Shown here in pieces: positions 8,710 to 17,436 of a stretch of DNA of 64,000 nt (position 1 is its first letter; each line of letters starts with the position of its first letter). The stretch is from Psychrosphaera saromensis (GTDB lineage Bacteria > Pseudomonadota > Gammaproteobacteria > Enterobacterales > Alteromonadaceae). The notes under the pieces were generated by a model. That model did not search any database. It was not told where the DNA came from and saw only the letters and a program-made list of their open reading frames with translations. The DNA lies in NCBI RefSeq assembly GCF_002954545.1, contig NZ_MSCH01000003.1, positions 372,001-436,000 of the forward strand. The letters are read 5' to 3'. Both the position numbers and the translations under genes were made by a program.

Positions 8710-8879
8710 ACATTCCTACAAATGGTTTATTAATAAACCTCAAATTAGCTCGGCTTTCATCAAACAAAGCCGTTCTAAATGCGTTAGTTGTCAATCAACA
8801 TCCAACTTATGCTCGTAAATTTTTTAGTGACAGATTTAATCTTAGATTAAAGCGATAAGTCACCTTTCAGGCGGATATT

Positions 8880-11333
8880 ATGTTCAAGCAAGTTTGTGCT
8901 TTTTTAGCACTATTTATCGTATTACCAATATACGCAAACCAGTCTTTATCTGGCGTTGTGTATTCAAAAAACAAACATCAACAGCAAGTACCTGTAACCA
9001 ATGCAACTGTAGAAATTCATGGCCACAACCATGCAGAGTTAACCGATGAAAACGGTCATTTTGTTCTGCAACTAGAGAATAAAAACTCAAATAAAAGTTT
9101 TGAGTTGCACATAAGTGCAAAAGGTTATCAGCACAAAAACATTGTCCTGACACAACCTCTGGACACCAACAAACCAATGCAAATTGAGATGGTGTCGAGT
9201 GTTATGGAGCAGATTGATGTGTATGCATCGCCATTACATTCTTCCACTATAGAATCGGCGTCAGCTATTTCGGTTATTTCCGACGAAGAGCTACGTAACA
9301 AACATTCTTCTACTTTAGGCGACACGTTAAAGTCTGAATTAGGTGTACATTCAAGCTACTTTGGCCCAGTAAGCTCAAGTCCAATTATTCGTGGTTTAGA
9401 TGGTCCACGTGTCATGATCACTCAAAACAGCTTAGATGCCTCTGACGCATCACGAGTCGGTCCTGATCACGTAGTATCAACTGAAACATCAACGGTTAAA
9501 CAAATCGAAATTTTACGAGGCCCTGCCACTTTATTATTTGGTAATGGTGCGATTGGCGGTGTAGTGAATGTTGTTGATAACCGTGTACCAACCAATGATG
9601 ACTTTGAAGCAGATTATCAGGTATCACACAACACAGTAGCCAATGAGAACGAAGCGAGTGTTAACTTTAGTTCCGGACTAGCAGCGCAAGGTTTTGATAA
9701 TGTAGCTGTGCATTTTGATGCATTCACTCGTTCAGGTGACGACTATAAAATCCCAGAAGAAGCTGAGGCTCATGATGAAGAAGAGCATCATGACGACGAG
9801 GAACATGAGGAGCACGAAGAAGAGTTTGACGGCACCTTGGCAAACACAGCATCCGACGCTGATGGTTTTAATGTTGGAGCAAGTTACCTATTAGACTCTG
9901 GATTTGTCGGTGTATCTTTTGGACAACTTAATCGTTTATACGGCATCCCAGGACATACTCATGAGGAAGAAGAAGAGGAAGATCACGAGGAAGAAGAGCA
10001 CGAAGAAGAACTAGTACAAGGCGACATGACTCAAAACCGAGTACAAGTGCTAAGTGAATTTGAATTTAATCATTCCTTTGTTACTGGCCTACAAACAAAA
10101 TTCGGCTTTACTGACTACCAACACGCAGAACTTGAAAATGGCGAAAGAGCCACAGAGTTTAAAAACAAAACGTCACAGCTAAAGTCTGACCTTATCCTAG
10201 CGGAAATGGCTGGCTGGCATGCAGCGCTTTCTTTTGAATACAAACACTCTGATTTTTCAGCCATAGGTGAAGAGGCATTTACGCCAGCATCAGTGACAGA
10301 GAGTAAATCAGTTGCCTTACTGGAAGAGAAACACCTAGGTTCGGTTTTATTACAATTGGGCGCGAGAGTAGAGTCGATAGAAATAGAAGCGGATTTATCT
10401 TCATCTTCTATTGCTGACACAAAAAACACTTATGACTTTACGCCTGTTAGTTTATCCAGCGGAATAGTATGGGACTTCACAAAAGGTTATAACCTTGGTG
10501 TTTCTTTAACTCGTTCTGAGCGTGCGCCAAGTGCAAGTGAACTATTCTCTTATGGTGCTCATATAGGCACAGGCAGCTTTGAAGTGGGTTCGGTGTATGC
10601 AATTGAGTTTGATGAAGACGATCAACATAACGAACTTGTGTTATCCACAGAGCCAACAGAGTTAGAAACCGCCACCAATGCTGAATTAACCTTACGTAAA
10701 TTTAATGGTGACTTTGGTTTTATCGTTAACGTGTTTTACAACACCATCGATAACTTTTACTACTCAAAGCAAACCGGCTTAATGTCATCTGATTTAACTG
10801 AACATGACGAAGACGAGCACCACGATGAAGAAGAGCATGATGATGAAGGTCACGAAGAAGAACATGAGCACGAAGAAAGTGACTTACCGGTTTATAATAC
10901 ACAAGTTGCTAATGCCAAATTTTACGGCATAGAAAGCCAGTTTAAATGGCAGTTATCGCCTGAATTAAAATTGGTATTACAAGCTGACTCTATTATCGCC
11001 AAATTAACAAATGGTGAGTACTTACCGCGTATTCCACCAAACAGAGTTGGCGTTAGTGTTAACTATCAAGGCGACAATTGGGACATGGGTATTAACAACA
11101 TGTTTTATGCTGCACAAAATAAACTAGCGCCACTTGAAACAGAAACTGACTCATACAACATGACAGATATAGACATGGCGTATTATTTCCAAATGGGACA
11201 ACAAGACATGACCGCGTTTGCTAATATCAGAAACGTATTTAATGTAGCTGCTCGTGTGCATAGCTCGTACTTAAAAGACGTGACCTTGTTACCAGCAAGA
11301 GGATTACATATAGGTGTAAGAGGTAAGTTCTAA
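8880..11333 (+). CDS. TonB-dependent receptor with His/acid-rich loops, probable zinc receptor (ZnuD-like)
   Basis: An 817-residue outer-membrane receptor. Order: signal peptide (1-19), carboxypeptidase-regulatory-like beta domain (about 22-105), plug domain (about 120-235, with ILRGPATLLFGNGAIGGVVNV), then a 22-strand barrel ending in GKF. Three insertions rich in His, Asp and Glu stand out at about 293-317, 359-378 and 640-668, probably extracellular loops that capture divalent metal. Such loops characterise ZnuD-type zinc receptors. The paired small exported protein and candidate Zur-like palindrome agree. Copper or nickel cannot be excluded, and nickel would be meaningful given the urease genes 16 kb away. 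Confidence 0.85.
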   Translation: MFKQVCAFLALFIVLPIYANQSLSGVVYSKNKHQQQVPVTNATVEIHGHNHAELTDENGHFVLQLENKNSNKSFELHISAKGYQHKNIVLTQPLDTNKPMQIEMVSSVMEQIDVYASPLHSSTIESASAISVISDEELRNKHSSTLGDTLKSELGVHSSYFGPVSSSPIIRGLDGPRVMITQNSLDASDASRVGPDHVVSTETSTVKQIEILRGPATLLFGNGAIGGVVNVVDNRVPTNDDFEADYQVSHNTVANENEASVNFSSGLAAQGFDNVAVHFDAFTRSGDDYKIPEEAEAHDEEEHHDDEEHEEHEEEFDGTLANTASDADGFNVGASYLLDSGFVGVSFGQLNRLYGIPGHTHEEEEEEDHEEEEHEEELVQGDMTQNRVQVLSEFEFNHSFVTGLQTKFGFTDYQHAELENGERATEFKNKTSQLKSDLILAEMAGWHAALSFEYKHSDFSAIGEEAFTPASVTESKSVALLEEKHLGSVLLQLGARVESIEIEADLSSSSIADTKNTYDFTPVSLSSGIVWDFTKGYNLGVSLTRSERAPSASELFSYGAHIGTGSFEVGSVYAIEFDEDDQHNELVLSTEPTELETATNAELTLRKFNGDFGFIVNVFYNTIDNFYYSKQTGLMSSDLTEHDEDEHHDEEEHDDEGHEEEHEHEESDLPVYNTQVANAKFYGIESQFKWQLSPELKLVLQADSIIAKLTNGEYLPRIPPNRVGVSVNYQGDNWDMGINNMFYAAQNKLAPLETETDSYNMTDIDMAYYFQMGQQDMTAFANIRNVFNVAARVHSSYLKDVTLLPARGLHIGVRGKF

Positions 11334-11358
11334 ACAGTATTAGGTTATTTCCGCCAAT

Positions 11359-11388
11359 AAAAAAGCCAATGTATTCATTGGCTTTTTT
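11359..11388. terminator. Bidirectional intrinsic terminator
   Basis: AAAAAAGCCAATG, a TATT loop, and CATTGGCTTTTTT form a perfect hairpin between the convergent TonB receptor and the small membrane protein gene. Confidence 0.88.
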
Positions 11389-11423
11389 ATTGCTTATTGA
11401 AAGTAATTTATAACTAAGTCCGG

Positions 11424-11660
11424 CTACCTTTCAAAATAAGAGTCAGGCTTAAACATCGCGGCATCATAAATAGACCACAAGTGTATAAGTCCAGCAAAAA
11501 TAACAGGAACAATTAAAAACCATAATGCATAACCGATAGTAACTAGCATAAATATAACAATTGCAGATAAAACATTACCTTGAATGAGCTGCCCTAGCCC
11601 AGGAATAAATACATTACATAATGCGGCTAATACGTTACCTGTTGAACCTTGTCCTGACAT
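11424..11660 (-). CDS. Small TM2-like membrane protein
   Basis: A 78-residue protein with two hydrophobic helices. The first contains the NVFIPGLGQLIQGN segment typical of TM2-type and related small membrane proteins; the second covers about 37-63. It ends with a short soluble tail (AAMFKPDSYFER). A GGAGG-like ribosome site lies upstream of the ATG. Function is unknown. It follows envZ on the same strand by 86 bases and could be co-transcribed, though an AT-rich inverted repeat lies between. Confidence 0.65.
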   Translation of the reverse strand: MSGQGSTGNVLAALCNVFIPGLGQLIQGNVLSAIVIFMLVTIGYALWFLIVPVIFAGLIHLWSIYDAAMFKPDSYFER

Positions 11661-11746
11661 ACTTTCCTCCAGTAATTAAATAACTAACACGTCTACTTCA
11701 TTATTTTAGGTTAGCAAACACTAACTAAAATTATACTAATCTGCCA

Positions 11747-13057
11747 CTAAGTGACTTTTATTATCGGCAATGTGACTTTTGCCATTAAACCACCTTGGAC
11801 TCGATTTTTCAAAATTACCTCACCATGGTGTGAATCAACTATCTTTTTAATAATCGCTAAACCTAAACCACTGCCTTCTCCGCCACGAGCGATATCACCC
11901 TGGTAAAATGGTTCAAATAACTTACTCACATCGTCTTCTGTAATACCCGGCCCAAAATCTGAAACTGAAAAATAAAACATATTGGTTTTTTCATCCAACC
12001 CAGTTTCAATCAATACTTTATCATCTGAGTATCTAAGCGCATTTTCTAACAAGTTAGTGAACACTCGCTTAATGGCAATCGGTCGTATCATTTGAGCTTT
12101 CACTCTTTGATCAAAAGAGGTTTCAAATTCTCGTTGTTTATTTAACTTCACTGACTCAAGTACATCGTTTAGTAACGCATTTACGTCTGTTGCAACTAGC
12201 GCTTCTTCTTTATGGTGACGAATAAAAGCAATAAATTGATCGATGATCATATTCATATCTTCAATATCGTTAACGATACCATCTTTTAAGTAATCTTCAT
12301 TAGGCCCCATCATTTCCGTGGCCAATCTAATTCGTGTTAATGGCGTTCGCAAGTCATGAGAAACCCCGGCCATTAACAAACTTCTATCTTTTTCTAATTG
12401 TTTAATGCCCGCTGACATCTGATTAAATGCACGTGTCACCGCCACAATTTCAGTTGAACCTATCTCTTTCAGTTGCTCTGGAAAATCACCTTGACCGACT
12501 TCTTTCGCAGCACTTTCCAATGACTTAAGCGGTCTATTTAATTGACGAGCAAAAACCCAACCACCAGCCACACTTAAAATACCAATGGCAATTAAATAAA
12601 TAGTGAAAGGCGAAAGGTTTCTTTCTTCCAACCCATCCAAAGGTAATCGCACCCAATAATTTGGCGCTTGAGGTGCTTTGACCCAAAAATAATAATTCTC
12701 ACCTTCTGATATTCTTACTTCCGTTTCACCACCTAACTGCTTTGACATTTGCTCTGAAAAATATGGATAAATTTTAGCTTGTAACAGGCCCTTATCTTCA
12801 GCTTGCTGGTGAGTCAGGACTTCAATTTGTGTGGTTTCAATAAATTCATTGGATAATTGTCTAGGAATTTTTATCCCTTGGGTATCGGGAATGAACAATA
12901 CTTTAACTTGTTTAGCTAATAAGTTATTCACTTGTTGGTAACTTGGCTCAATGACGTAAAACAAGACACTCACCAAGGACACAATTTGGTTAATGAGTAG
13001 TAGTGAGCCAACTAAAAAAACGGTCTGACCAAAAGAGCTCTTAGGCAATAATTTCAT
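11747..13057 (-). CDS. envZ: Osmosensor-type histidine kinase EnvZ
   Basis: The inner-membrane kinase partner of OmpR. Two membrane helices (about 12-36 and 150-172) bracket a periplasmic domain. HAMP follows (about 170-225), then the phosphoacceptor box [12 protein letters not shown] with H234, and an ATPase domain with N-box ([12 protein letters not shown]), DFGPGI and [10 protein letters not shown]. Length 436 compares with 450 in E. coli EnvZ. It autophosphorylates and transfers to OmpR to control porins and other envelope genes. It lies 72 bases downstream of ompR, with a hairpin between. Confidence 0.93.
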   Translation of the reverse strand: MKLLPKSSFGQTVFLVGSLLLINQIVSLVSVLFYVIEPSYQQVNNLLAKQVKVLFIPDTQGIKIPRQLSNEFIETTQIEVLTHQQAEDKGLLQAKIYPYFSEQMSKQLGGETEVRISEGENYYFWVKAPQAPNYWVRLPLDGLEERNLSPFTIYLIAIGILSVAGGWVFARQLNRPLKSLESAAKEVGQGDFPEQLKEIGSTEIVAVTRAFNQMSAGIKQLEKDRSLLMAGVSHDLRTPLTRIRLATEMMGPNEDYLKDGIVNDIEDMNMIIDQFIAFIRHHKEEALVATDVNALLNDVLESVKLNKQREFETSFDQRVKAQMIRPIAIKRVFTNLLENALRYSDDKVLIETGLDEKTNMFYFSVSDFGPGITEDDVSKLFEPFYQGDIARGGEGSGLGLAIIKKIVDSHHGEVILKNRVQGGLMAKVTLPIIKVT

Positions 13058-13084
13058 AACAACTTCATTTCAATTTGGATAAAG

Positions 13085-13104
13085 GCCAACTCACATGAGT
13101 TGGC
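13085..13104 (-). other. Intercistronic hairpin between ompR and envZ
   Basis: GCCAACTC and its perfect complement GAGTTGGC are separated by ACAT. No T-tract follows on the minus strand, so it is more likely an mRNA processing or stability element, or a weak attenuator, than a terminator. Confidence 0.5.
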
Positions 13105-13129
13105 ATAACGAGGCGGGATAAAATGCAGA

Positions 13130-13849
13130 CTAACCTTTTCCGTCGGGAATGAATACATAACCAACGCCCCAAACCGTCTGTATATATCTTGGTTTGGTAT
13201 GGTCCTCTTCAATCATCTTACGTAAACGACTAACTTGTACATCTATACTTCTTTCCAGAGCTGAGTAATCTCGGCCACGGGCTAAGTTCATTAACTTGTC
13301 ACGAGACAAAGGTTCTCTAGCGTGGCTGATCAGCGTTTTTAAAACAGCAAACTCGCCACTGGTTAATGGCATTATTTTACTACCATGATGCATTTCACGG
13401 GTGGCTAAGTTTAGCGTGAACTCGCCAAAGCTAACTTCTTCTTCTTCCATCGTTGGAGCGCCAGGAACATCTTTTGATTTACGACGAAGGATGGCTCTTA
13501 TTCTGGCTAATAACTCCCTTGGATTAAACGGTTTAGCCAGATAATCATCAGCGCCCAGCTCAAGGCCAATAATACGGTCAACTTCATCACCTTTGGCCGT
13601 TAACATAATAATTGGAATTTGATTGTTATTTTGGCGTAAACGACGACAAATAGATAAGCCATCTTCGCCAGGCAACATTAGGTCTAAGACAATTAAATGA
13701 AAGTTTTCTCGTTCTAATAAACGGTTCATTTGCTCTGAGTTAGAAGCACTTCTTACGATAAAAGATTGTTCTGTTAAGTAACGATCTAACAAGCTACGCA
13801 AGCGCATGTCATCATCAACAACCAAAATTTTGGTGGTTTCGCTTTCCAT
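13130..13849 (-). CDS. ompR: Response regulator OmpR
   Basis: A 239-residue two-component regulator. Receiver domain: acidic pocket V-D-D-D at 11-14, phosphoacceptor D56 in LIVLDLMLPGEDG, and conserved K106 in LAKPFNPRELLARIRA. The C-terminal winged-helix domain ends IQTVWGVGYVFIPDGKG, nearly identical to E. coli OmpR. An upstream ATG gives 22 extra residues, but these do not match the family. The start at 13849 is preceded by GGAT and begins MESETTKILVVDDD, which does. It is the first gene of the ompR-envZ operon. Confidence 0.95.
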   Translation of the reverse strand: MESETTKILVVDDDMRLRSLLDRYLTEQSFIVRSASNSEQMNRLLERENFHLIVLDLMLPGEDGLSICRRLRQNNNQIPIIMLTAKGDEVDRIIGLELGADDYLAKPFNPRELLARIRAILRRKSKDVPGAPTMEEEEVSFGEFTLNLATREMHHGSKIMPLTSGEFAVLKTLISHAREPLSRDKLMNLARGRDYSALERSIDVQVSRLRKMIEEDHTKPRYIQTVWGVGYVFIPDGKG

Positions 13850-14008
13850 TTTTTTATCCAATCTATTTTTACTATGGGTCGAATATAAAAGAAAAGCGTC
13901 GGTTTGCCAAAGCATCTCTATAATTAGGTTGTTACAAAGTTTTACAGAGGGTTTTAACGAGGAGGGTTTTACGGCTAATAAATTGCGTTAATGCTGAAAA
14001 GTAAAAAG

Positions 14009-15655
14009 TTATTTAGCTTCAATAACTAATTGAAAGTCTTCTATTCTAACGATTGAAGGTCCTTTACGAACTGTGTTTGTAATACCTTTACTGCCGAAGT
14101 CAAAGTATAAACCGCCATACAAAGTGTGATTAACTTTAACCACAACATTTTCCATATATTCACGACGACGTTGACCTAACGTTTTACGGTAATTTATGGT
14201 TTTATTTATTTTATTCTCTAATTGAACCATTTCAGCTTTGGCTGCATCTTTTTGAGCGCCACCAACTAAAGAAGGCATATTAGCTTGTAACAACTCTTGT
14301 CTTTCTTGTAACTCTTCTATTTGCTGCCAGAAGCTATCTTCTTTTTGCTTAAATACATCATAAGTTCTATTCATGGAAATATGAGTAACCGTATCTGACG
14401 GCGCACCTAAATGACCAGCTTCAATATACTTACTAATATTGTAATGCCCGCCAATGATCTTACCGCGAGGCACTCGTCCTTTACCGACAACAATAGAAGC
14501 GGCTGTCACATTACAATGCGATATTTGTTTATGTATAAACACATCACGCTTTGCCACTACATCTACATGATTGGCAAAGGCAACATTTACTCGGTTACCC
14601 GACTCTAATAAACAGTTATTTCTGCGCCCATCAACTTCTTCATCTAACGACTTACCTGAAGCGCCAGATAAAACCGTTAATTCACCACGACAACGTATGC
14701 TTGCGGACTCAACAAAACCCGATATAAGTACATCACCAGAGGCGATAATTTTCATTTCTGGTGAAACATCACCAAGTATAATCACAGTTCCGTTAAATCT
14801 AACGTGGCCTTGTTTTGGCGTTAATTCAGTTAACGTGTATACATCGTCAACTTCCATACGATTATCAATTAATCGTGCCAAACCTTCTTTGTTTGCCAGT
14901 AATATATTTTCATTTTCTGGGTCAACAAGAGTACCGGAAGTCACTTCCATCCTGACGTCTTTCCCAGGATTGGCTTTTAACGTTTCGCCTAAGACATTAC
15001 GCCCGTCGACACCCGCTGTAAGTGGTGTTTTTTGATAAATCTTTTCGCCCGGCTTAACCGTATCTATATCACCTAAGTCTTTAAGATCTACTTTGCCATC
15101 GGCCATTTCGGTTGGTTTACGGATTTTATCGGAGAACAATTCTACAAGAGGTTTAAATTTGGCATTTTTACCATGCTTAGGTTCTTTACCTACAGCAATA
15201 ACAGAGTCAAAAATTTCACCAGGGTGGGCATCAAAACTATTTTCCAGTAAAGCCTCAACTCGAGAACGTTTTAGACCAAAGCTTACTCTTTTGCTTTTGC
15301 AGGCTTTTTTAATATCATCAACGCTGGCAATTTTTCCGCCCCAAGGCATTTCAACCTGGGCTTTAGCCGACATTTTGTCAGCTGAAACTTTAATAGTAAC
15401 AACGGCATCTCTAACTTCAGCAAAGTCACGCGTAAACTTCCTTGGCTGATTTACACCGTTCTTAATTTCCATAACTAATTCATTAACCGACTCAACAAGC
15501 TCGAACAATGATTCTTTTTTCACATAGGTTTTATAGAATGTACTGTCCGCATGCGCTTTCAGTAAATCAGCAACCTCAAAGATGGGACTCTTCGCATGGC
15601 AATCTATTTCAATAGAAATAGCCATACCATCCTGTGAAAAATTAATATCAGACAA
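14009..15655 (-). CDS. FapA (DUF342) family protein
   Basis: A 548-residue cytoplasmic protein of the FapA/DUF342 family. The central part (about 230-400) contains the glycine-spaced beta-helix typical of the family (for example VRFNGTVIILGDVSPEMKI, then ASGDVLISGFVESASI). A coiled-coil stretch (about 430-485) and a C-terminal beta domain follow. Family members have been linked to flagellar assembly or polar localisation. No flagellar gene is adjacent here, so the role is open. It is transcribed towards ompR but with its own 5' region. Confidence 0.85.
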   Translation of the reverse strand: MSDINFSQDGMAISIEIDCHAKSPIFEVADLLKAHADSTFYKTYVKKESLFELVESVNELVMEIKNGVNQPRKFTRDFAEVRDAVVTIKVSADKMSAKAQVEMPWGGKIASVDDIKKACKSKRVSFGLKRSRVEALLENSFDAHPGEIFDSVIAVGKEPKHGKNAKFKPLVELFSDKIRKPTEMADGKVDLKDLGDIDTVKPGEKIYQKTPLTAGVDGRNVLGETLKANPGKDVRMEVTSGTLVDPENENILLANKEGLARLIDNRMEVDDVYTLTELTPKQGHVRFNGTVIILGDVSPEMKIIASGDVLISGFVESASIRCRGELTVLSGASGKSLDEEVDGRRNNCLLESGNRVNVAFANHVDVVAKRDVFIHKQISHCNVTAASIVVGKGRVPRGKIIGGHYNISKYIEAGHLGAPSDTVTHISMNRTYDVFKQKEDSFWQQIEELQERQELLQANMPSLVGGAQKDAAKAEMVQLENKINKTINYRKTLGQRRREYMENVVVKVNHTLYGGLYFDFGSKGITNTVRKGPSIVRIEDFQLVIEAK

Positions 15656-16217
15656 AGAAAACCTTTTTATATTTATTATTATTTTATTAGATTAAAAATA
15701 GTTAGTAGAACTCTATCGGCTAATTTTATAAAAAATCCAACCTTGGCTGAATTTTAATCATAAAAAAATACTAGAGTCGTTTTATAACCTAGTATTGGCA
15801 ATAATCCAAACAGCCGTTATCACTAGTAACTGAATTAGCATAAAAACGAGGGCGAATTTTAATCTTTAGCCCATAGAATACACAAGCATTATATCGATAA
15901 CGTGCTTAACATACTGATATTTTATCAAAAAATAGTCATTAACTTACCAATATACAGTTACCAATTGTATTAAAAGCCGTACAAGCTCAATGTAAAAACA
16001 GAAAGTCACGGTGAAAGGATTGTGAAAAGATGCTCATACCTGCAGATTTTTATAGCTCATTTTACAATTAAGAAGCATAAAAGCAGCTATAAAAAAAACA
16101 GTAACATGCAGCAGAGCTAATAAGGAACTATGCAAATAGCACTATATAAAATAGCTTTTTAGCTGAAAAACAAAACAATTGATTAAACAATAAGCAAATA
16201 AAGCGAAAAACAAAAAA
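15656..16217. other. AT-rich intergenic stretch without a recognisable gene
   Basis: About 560 bases upstream of the FapA-family gene and the tRNA. No reading frame with coding character was seen. It contains one copy of the ACCAATTGNATTAA motif (15960-15973). It probably carries promoters for the flanking FapA gene and tRNA, but no site could be assigned with confidence. Confidence 0.4.
15960..15973 (+). repeat. Intergenic motif ACCAATTGNATTAA, copy 1
   Basis: ACCAATTGTATTAA. The same 14-mer with a different eighth-plus-one base occurs at 18898 and 32564, always between genes. Confidence 0.45.
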
Positions 16218-16257
16218 CAGGGAGTGACAAGCAAAACAACATTGCTTATACTCCCTG
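16218..16257 (-). terminator. Intrinsic terminator reading leftwards, opposite the tRNA
   Basis: CAGGGAG at 16218-16224 pairs with CTCCCTG at 16251-16257, with an inner AAGC/GCTT pairing. On the minus strand the hairpin is followed by TTTTTTG-TTTTT. It is a good terminator for a minus-strand transcript that would run antisense through the tRNA, or for a short unannotated minus-strand RNA. Confidence 0.6.
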
Positions 16258-16303
16258 CCGTTTTCAGCAAGAAACTATTTTTGCAATTGAGAACAAATGG
16301 AAT

Positions 16304-16380
16304 GCCCCCTTAGCTCAGTTGGTTAGAGCATACGACTCATAATCGTCAGGTCCCCTGTTCGAGTCAGGGAGGGGGCACCA
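16304..16380 (+). tRNA. tRNA with CAT anticodon, probably tRNA-Ile2 (lysidine type)
   Basis: A 77-base cloverleaf with acceptor stem GCCCCCT/AGGGGGC, D-arm GCTC...GAGC, anticodon loop CTCATAA, T-loop TTCGAGT and encoded CCA. The anticodon CAT fits elongator Met or Ile2. The anticodon stem ACGA/TCGT with a C-rich acceptor stem resembles E. coli ileX/ileY more than metT/metU, so Ile2 (needing TilS modification) is favoured. The Met alternative is not excluded. Confidence 0.95.
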
Positions 16381-16448
16381 TTTTCCGCTTTAAAGACTTA
16401 TCCCCACTAGCTCTAAATTAATCACTCATTTAATTACTTTAATCGCCA

Positions 16449-17099
16449 CTAGCGTTTTTGCGCCTTTACATAATCCATTATGCTATCGGATGATAATTTA
16501 AACATGATTGAAATATCCATACCAAAACTCTTCAAGCCTTTAGCTGTCCACTTATTGCAGGTATTCATTAAATAATAATTGCCGACGCCTTGGTAAAATT
16601 GGCTATCACCATAAAGCCCTAATTGAGTTGATATTAGTGAGTCCTGACTATCCCTAGCAAAGCTAGCTGAGATGAATTGCATTAATAATGCTATTTCGTC
16701 ATCGGTTAGTAACAATAATTCTATGTCGCTTTCAGGGAAGAACTTAGCCACTTCCTTATTAATTCCTACCACATGAACCACCGAATCCGTTGGCATTAAC
16801 ATAGCCTGCAACGCTAAACCTGCGGTGATCTCTTTCGCTTGGTAAAAGCCTTTATCGCCCCAACCAAATTCAATATACGAACTGCGGGGAAACCGGACAG
16901 CCAATTCAGGAAGTTCAGCGGTAGCGTTAATGGTTGGAACGATTAATGAGGTATGCCAGCCGTGACTAACAACATAAACTTGATTATCCCCTAAACCAGA
17001 ATAAGCCTCTGGCGATTCAATGACGTTAGGTTCTGTTGAGCAGGTGGAAATAACCACGGAAAGAAAAACAATAACGAATAAAGCCGTTAAATAGCGCAT
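16449..17099 (-). CDS. TIGR02117 (DUF2459) family protein
   Basis: A 216-residue protein with an N-terminal signal or membrane anchor (about 1-20, with a cysteine at 20 that could be a lipidation site). The family-typical VYVVSHGWHTSLIVP segment is near 42-56, YIEFGWGDKGFY near 75-86, and NTCNKWTA near 178-185 with a conserved cysteine. The pattern suggests a cysteine/histidine hydrolase-like fold, but function is unknown. I recall the TIGR02117 model as having been named for its presence near urease genes, and urease lies about 10 kb away. It stands alone here. Confidence 0.8.
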   Translation of the reverse strand: MRYLTALFVIVFLSVVISTCSTEPNVIESPEAYSGLGDNQVYVVSHGWHTSLIVPTINATAELPELAVRFPRSSYIEFGWGDKGFYQAKEITAGLALQAMLMPTDSVVHVVGINKEVAKFFPESDIELLLLTDDEIALLMQFISASFARDSQDSLISTQLGLYGDSQFYQGVGNYYLMNTCNKWTAKGLKSFGMDISIMFKLSSDSIMDYVKAQKR

Positions 17100-17436
17100 G
17101 AATAACTTAATCCTTTTGAATGACTTGCTTATATCGATAAAGAGACAAAATAATACTCAAACAAGTACTCTCCTTTTTTACATTGCCACCCACTTTAAAT
17201 GAAGTTTATCTAGGAGTTTAACTAACTGTCAAATTAAGGAGTGTGGTGTTTTTATTTGTGAGCTATTTTAAAAAGCCAAAACTGACAACCTGCATAAAGG
17301 GCGCCCCCTAAAATTCATAAAAGGGGAATTTAGCAATTACATTATAAAACTAGAATATTAACCCGCAGGTGACACAATCTTTTGATTTTAAGATCTTAAG
17401 CCCTTGCCTTAGATCTTAAAAAGAAAACCAGCTCCC
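17100..17436. other. Intergenic stretch with two inverted repeats
   Basis: No gene seen. CCCCT at 17305 pairs with AGGGG at 17332. A longer hairpin at 17386-17421 (TTTTAAGATCT with AGATCTTAAAA) lies just past the permease stop and probably terminates that minus-strand gene. Confidence 0.5.

Noticed and set aside
11703-11732. Inverted repeat after envZ as an intrinsic terminator
   Set aside because: The stem is almost entirely A-T and lacks a clear T-tract on the minus strand; too weak to call.
14411-15449. Several plus-strand open frames antisense to the FapA-family gene
   Set aside because: Shadows of a long, family-matching minus-strand gene.
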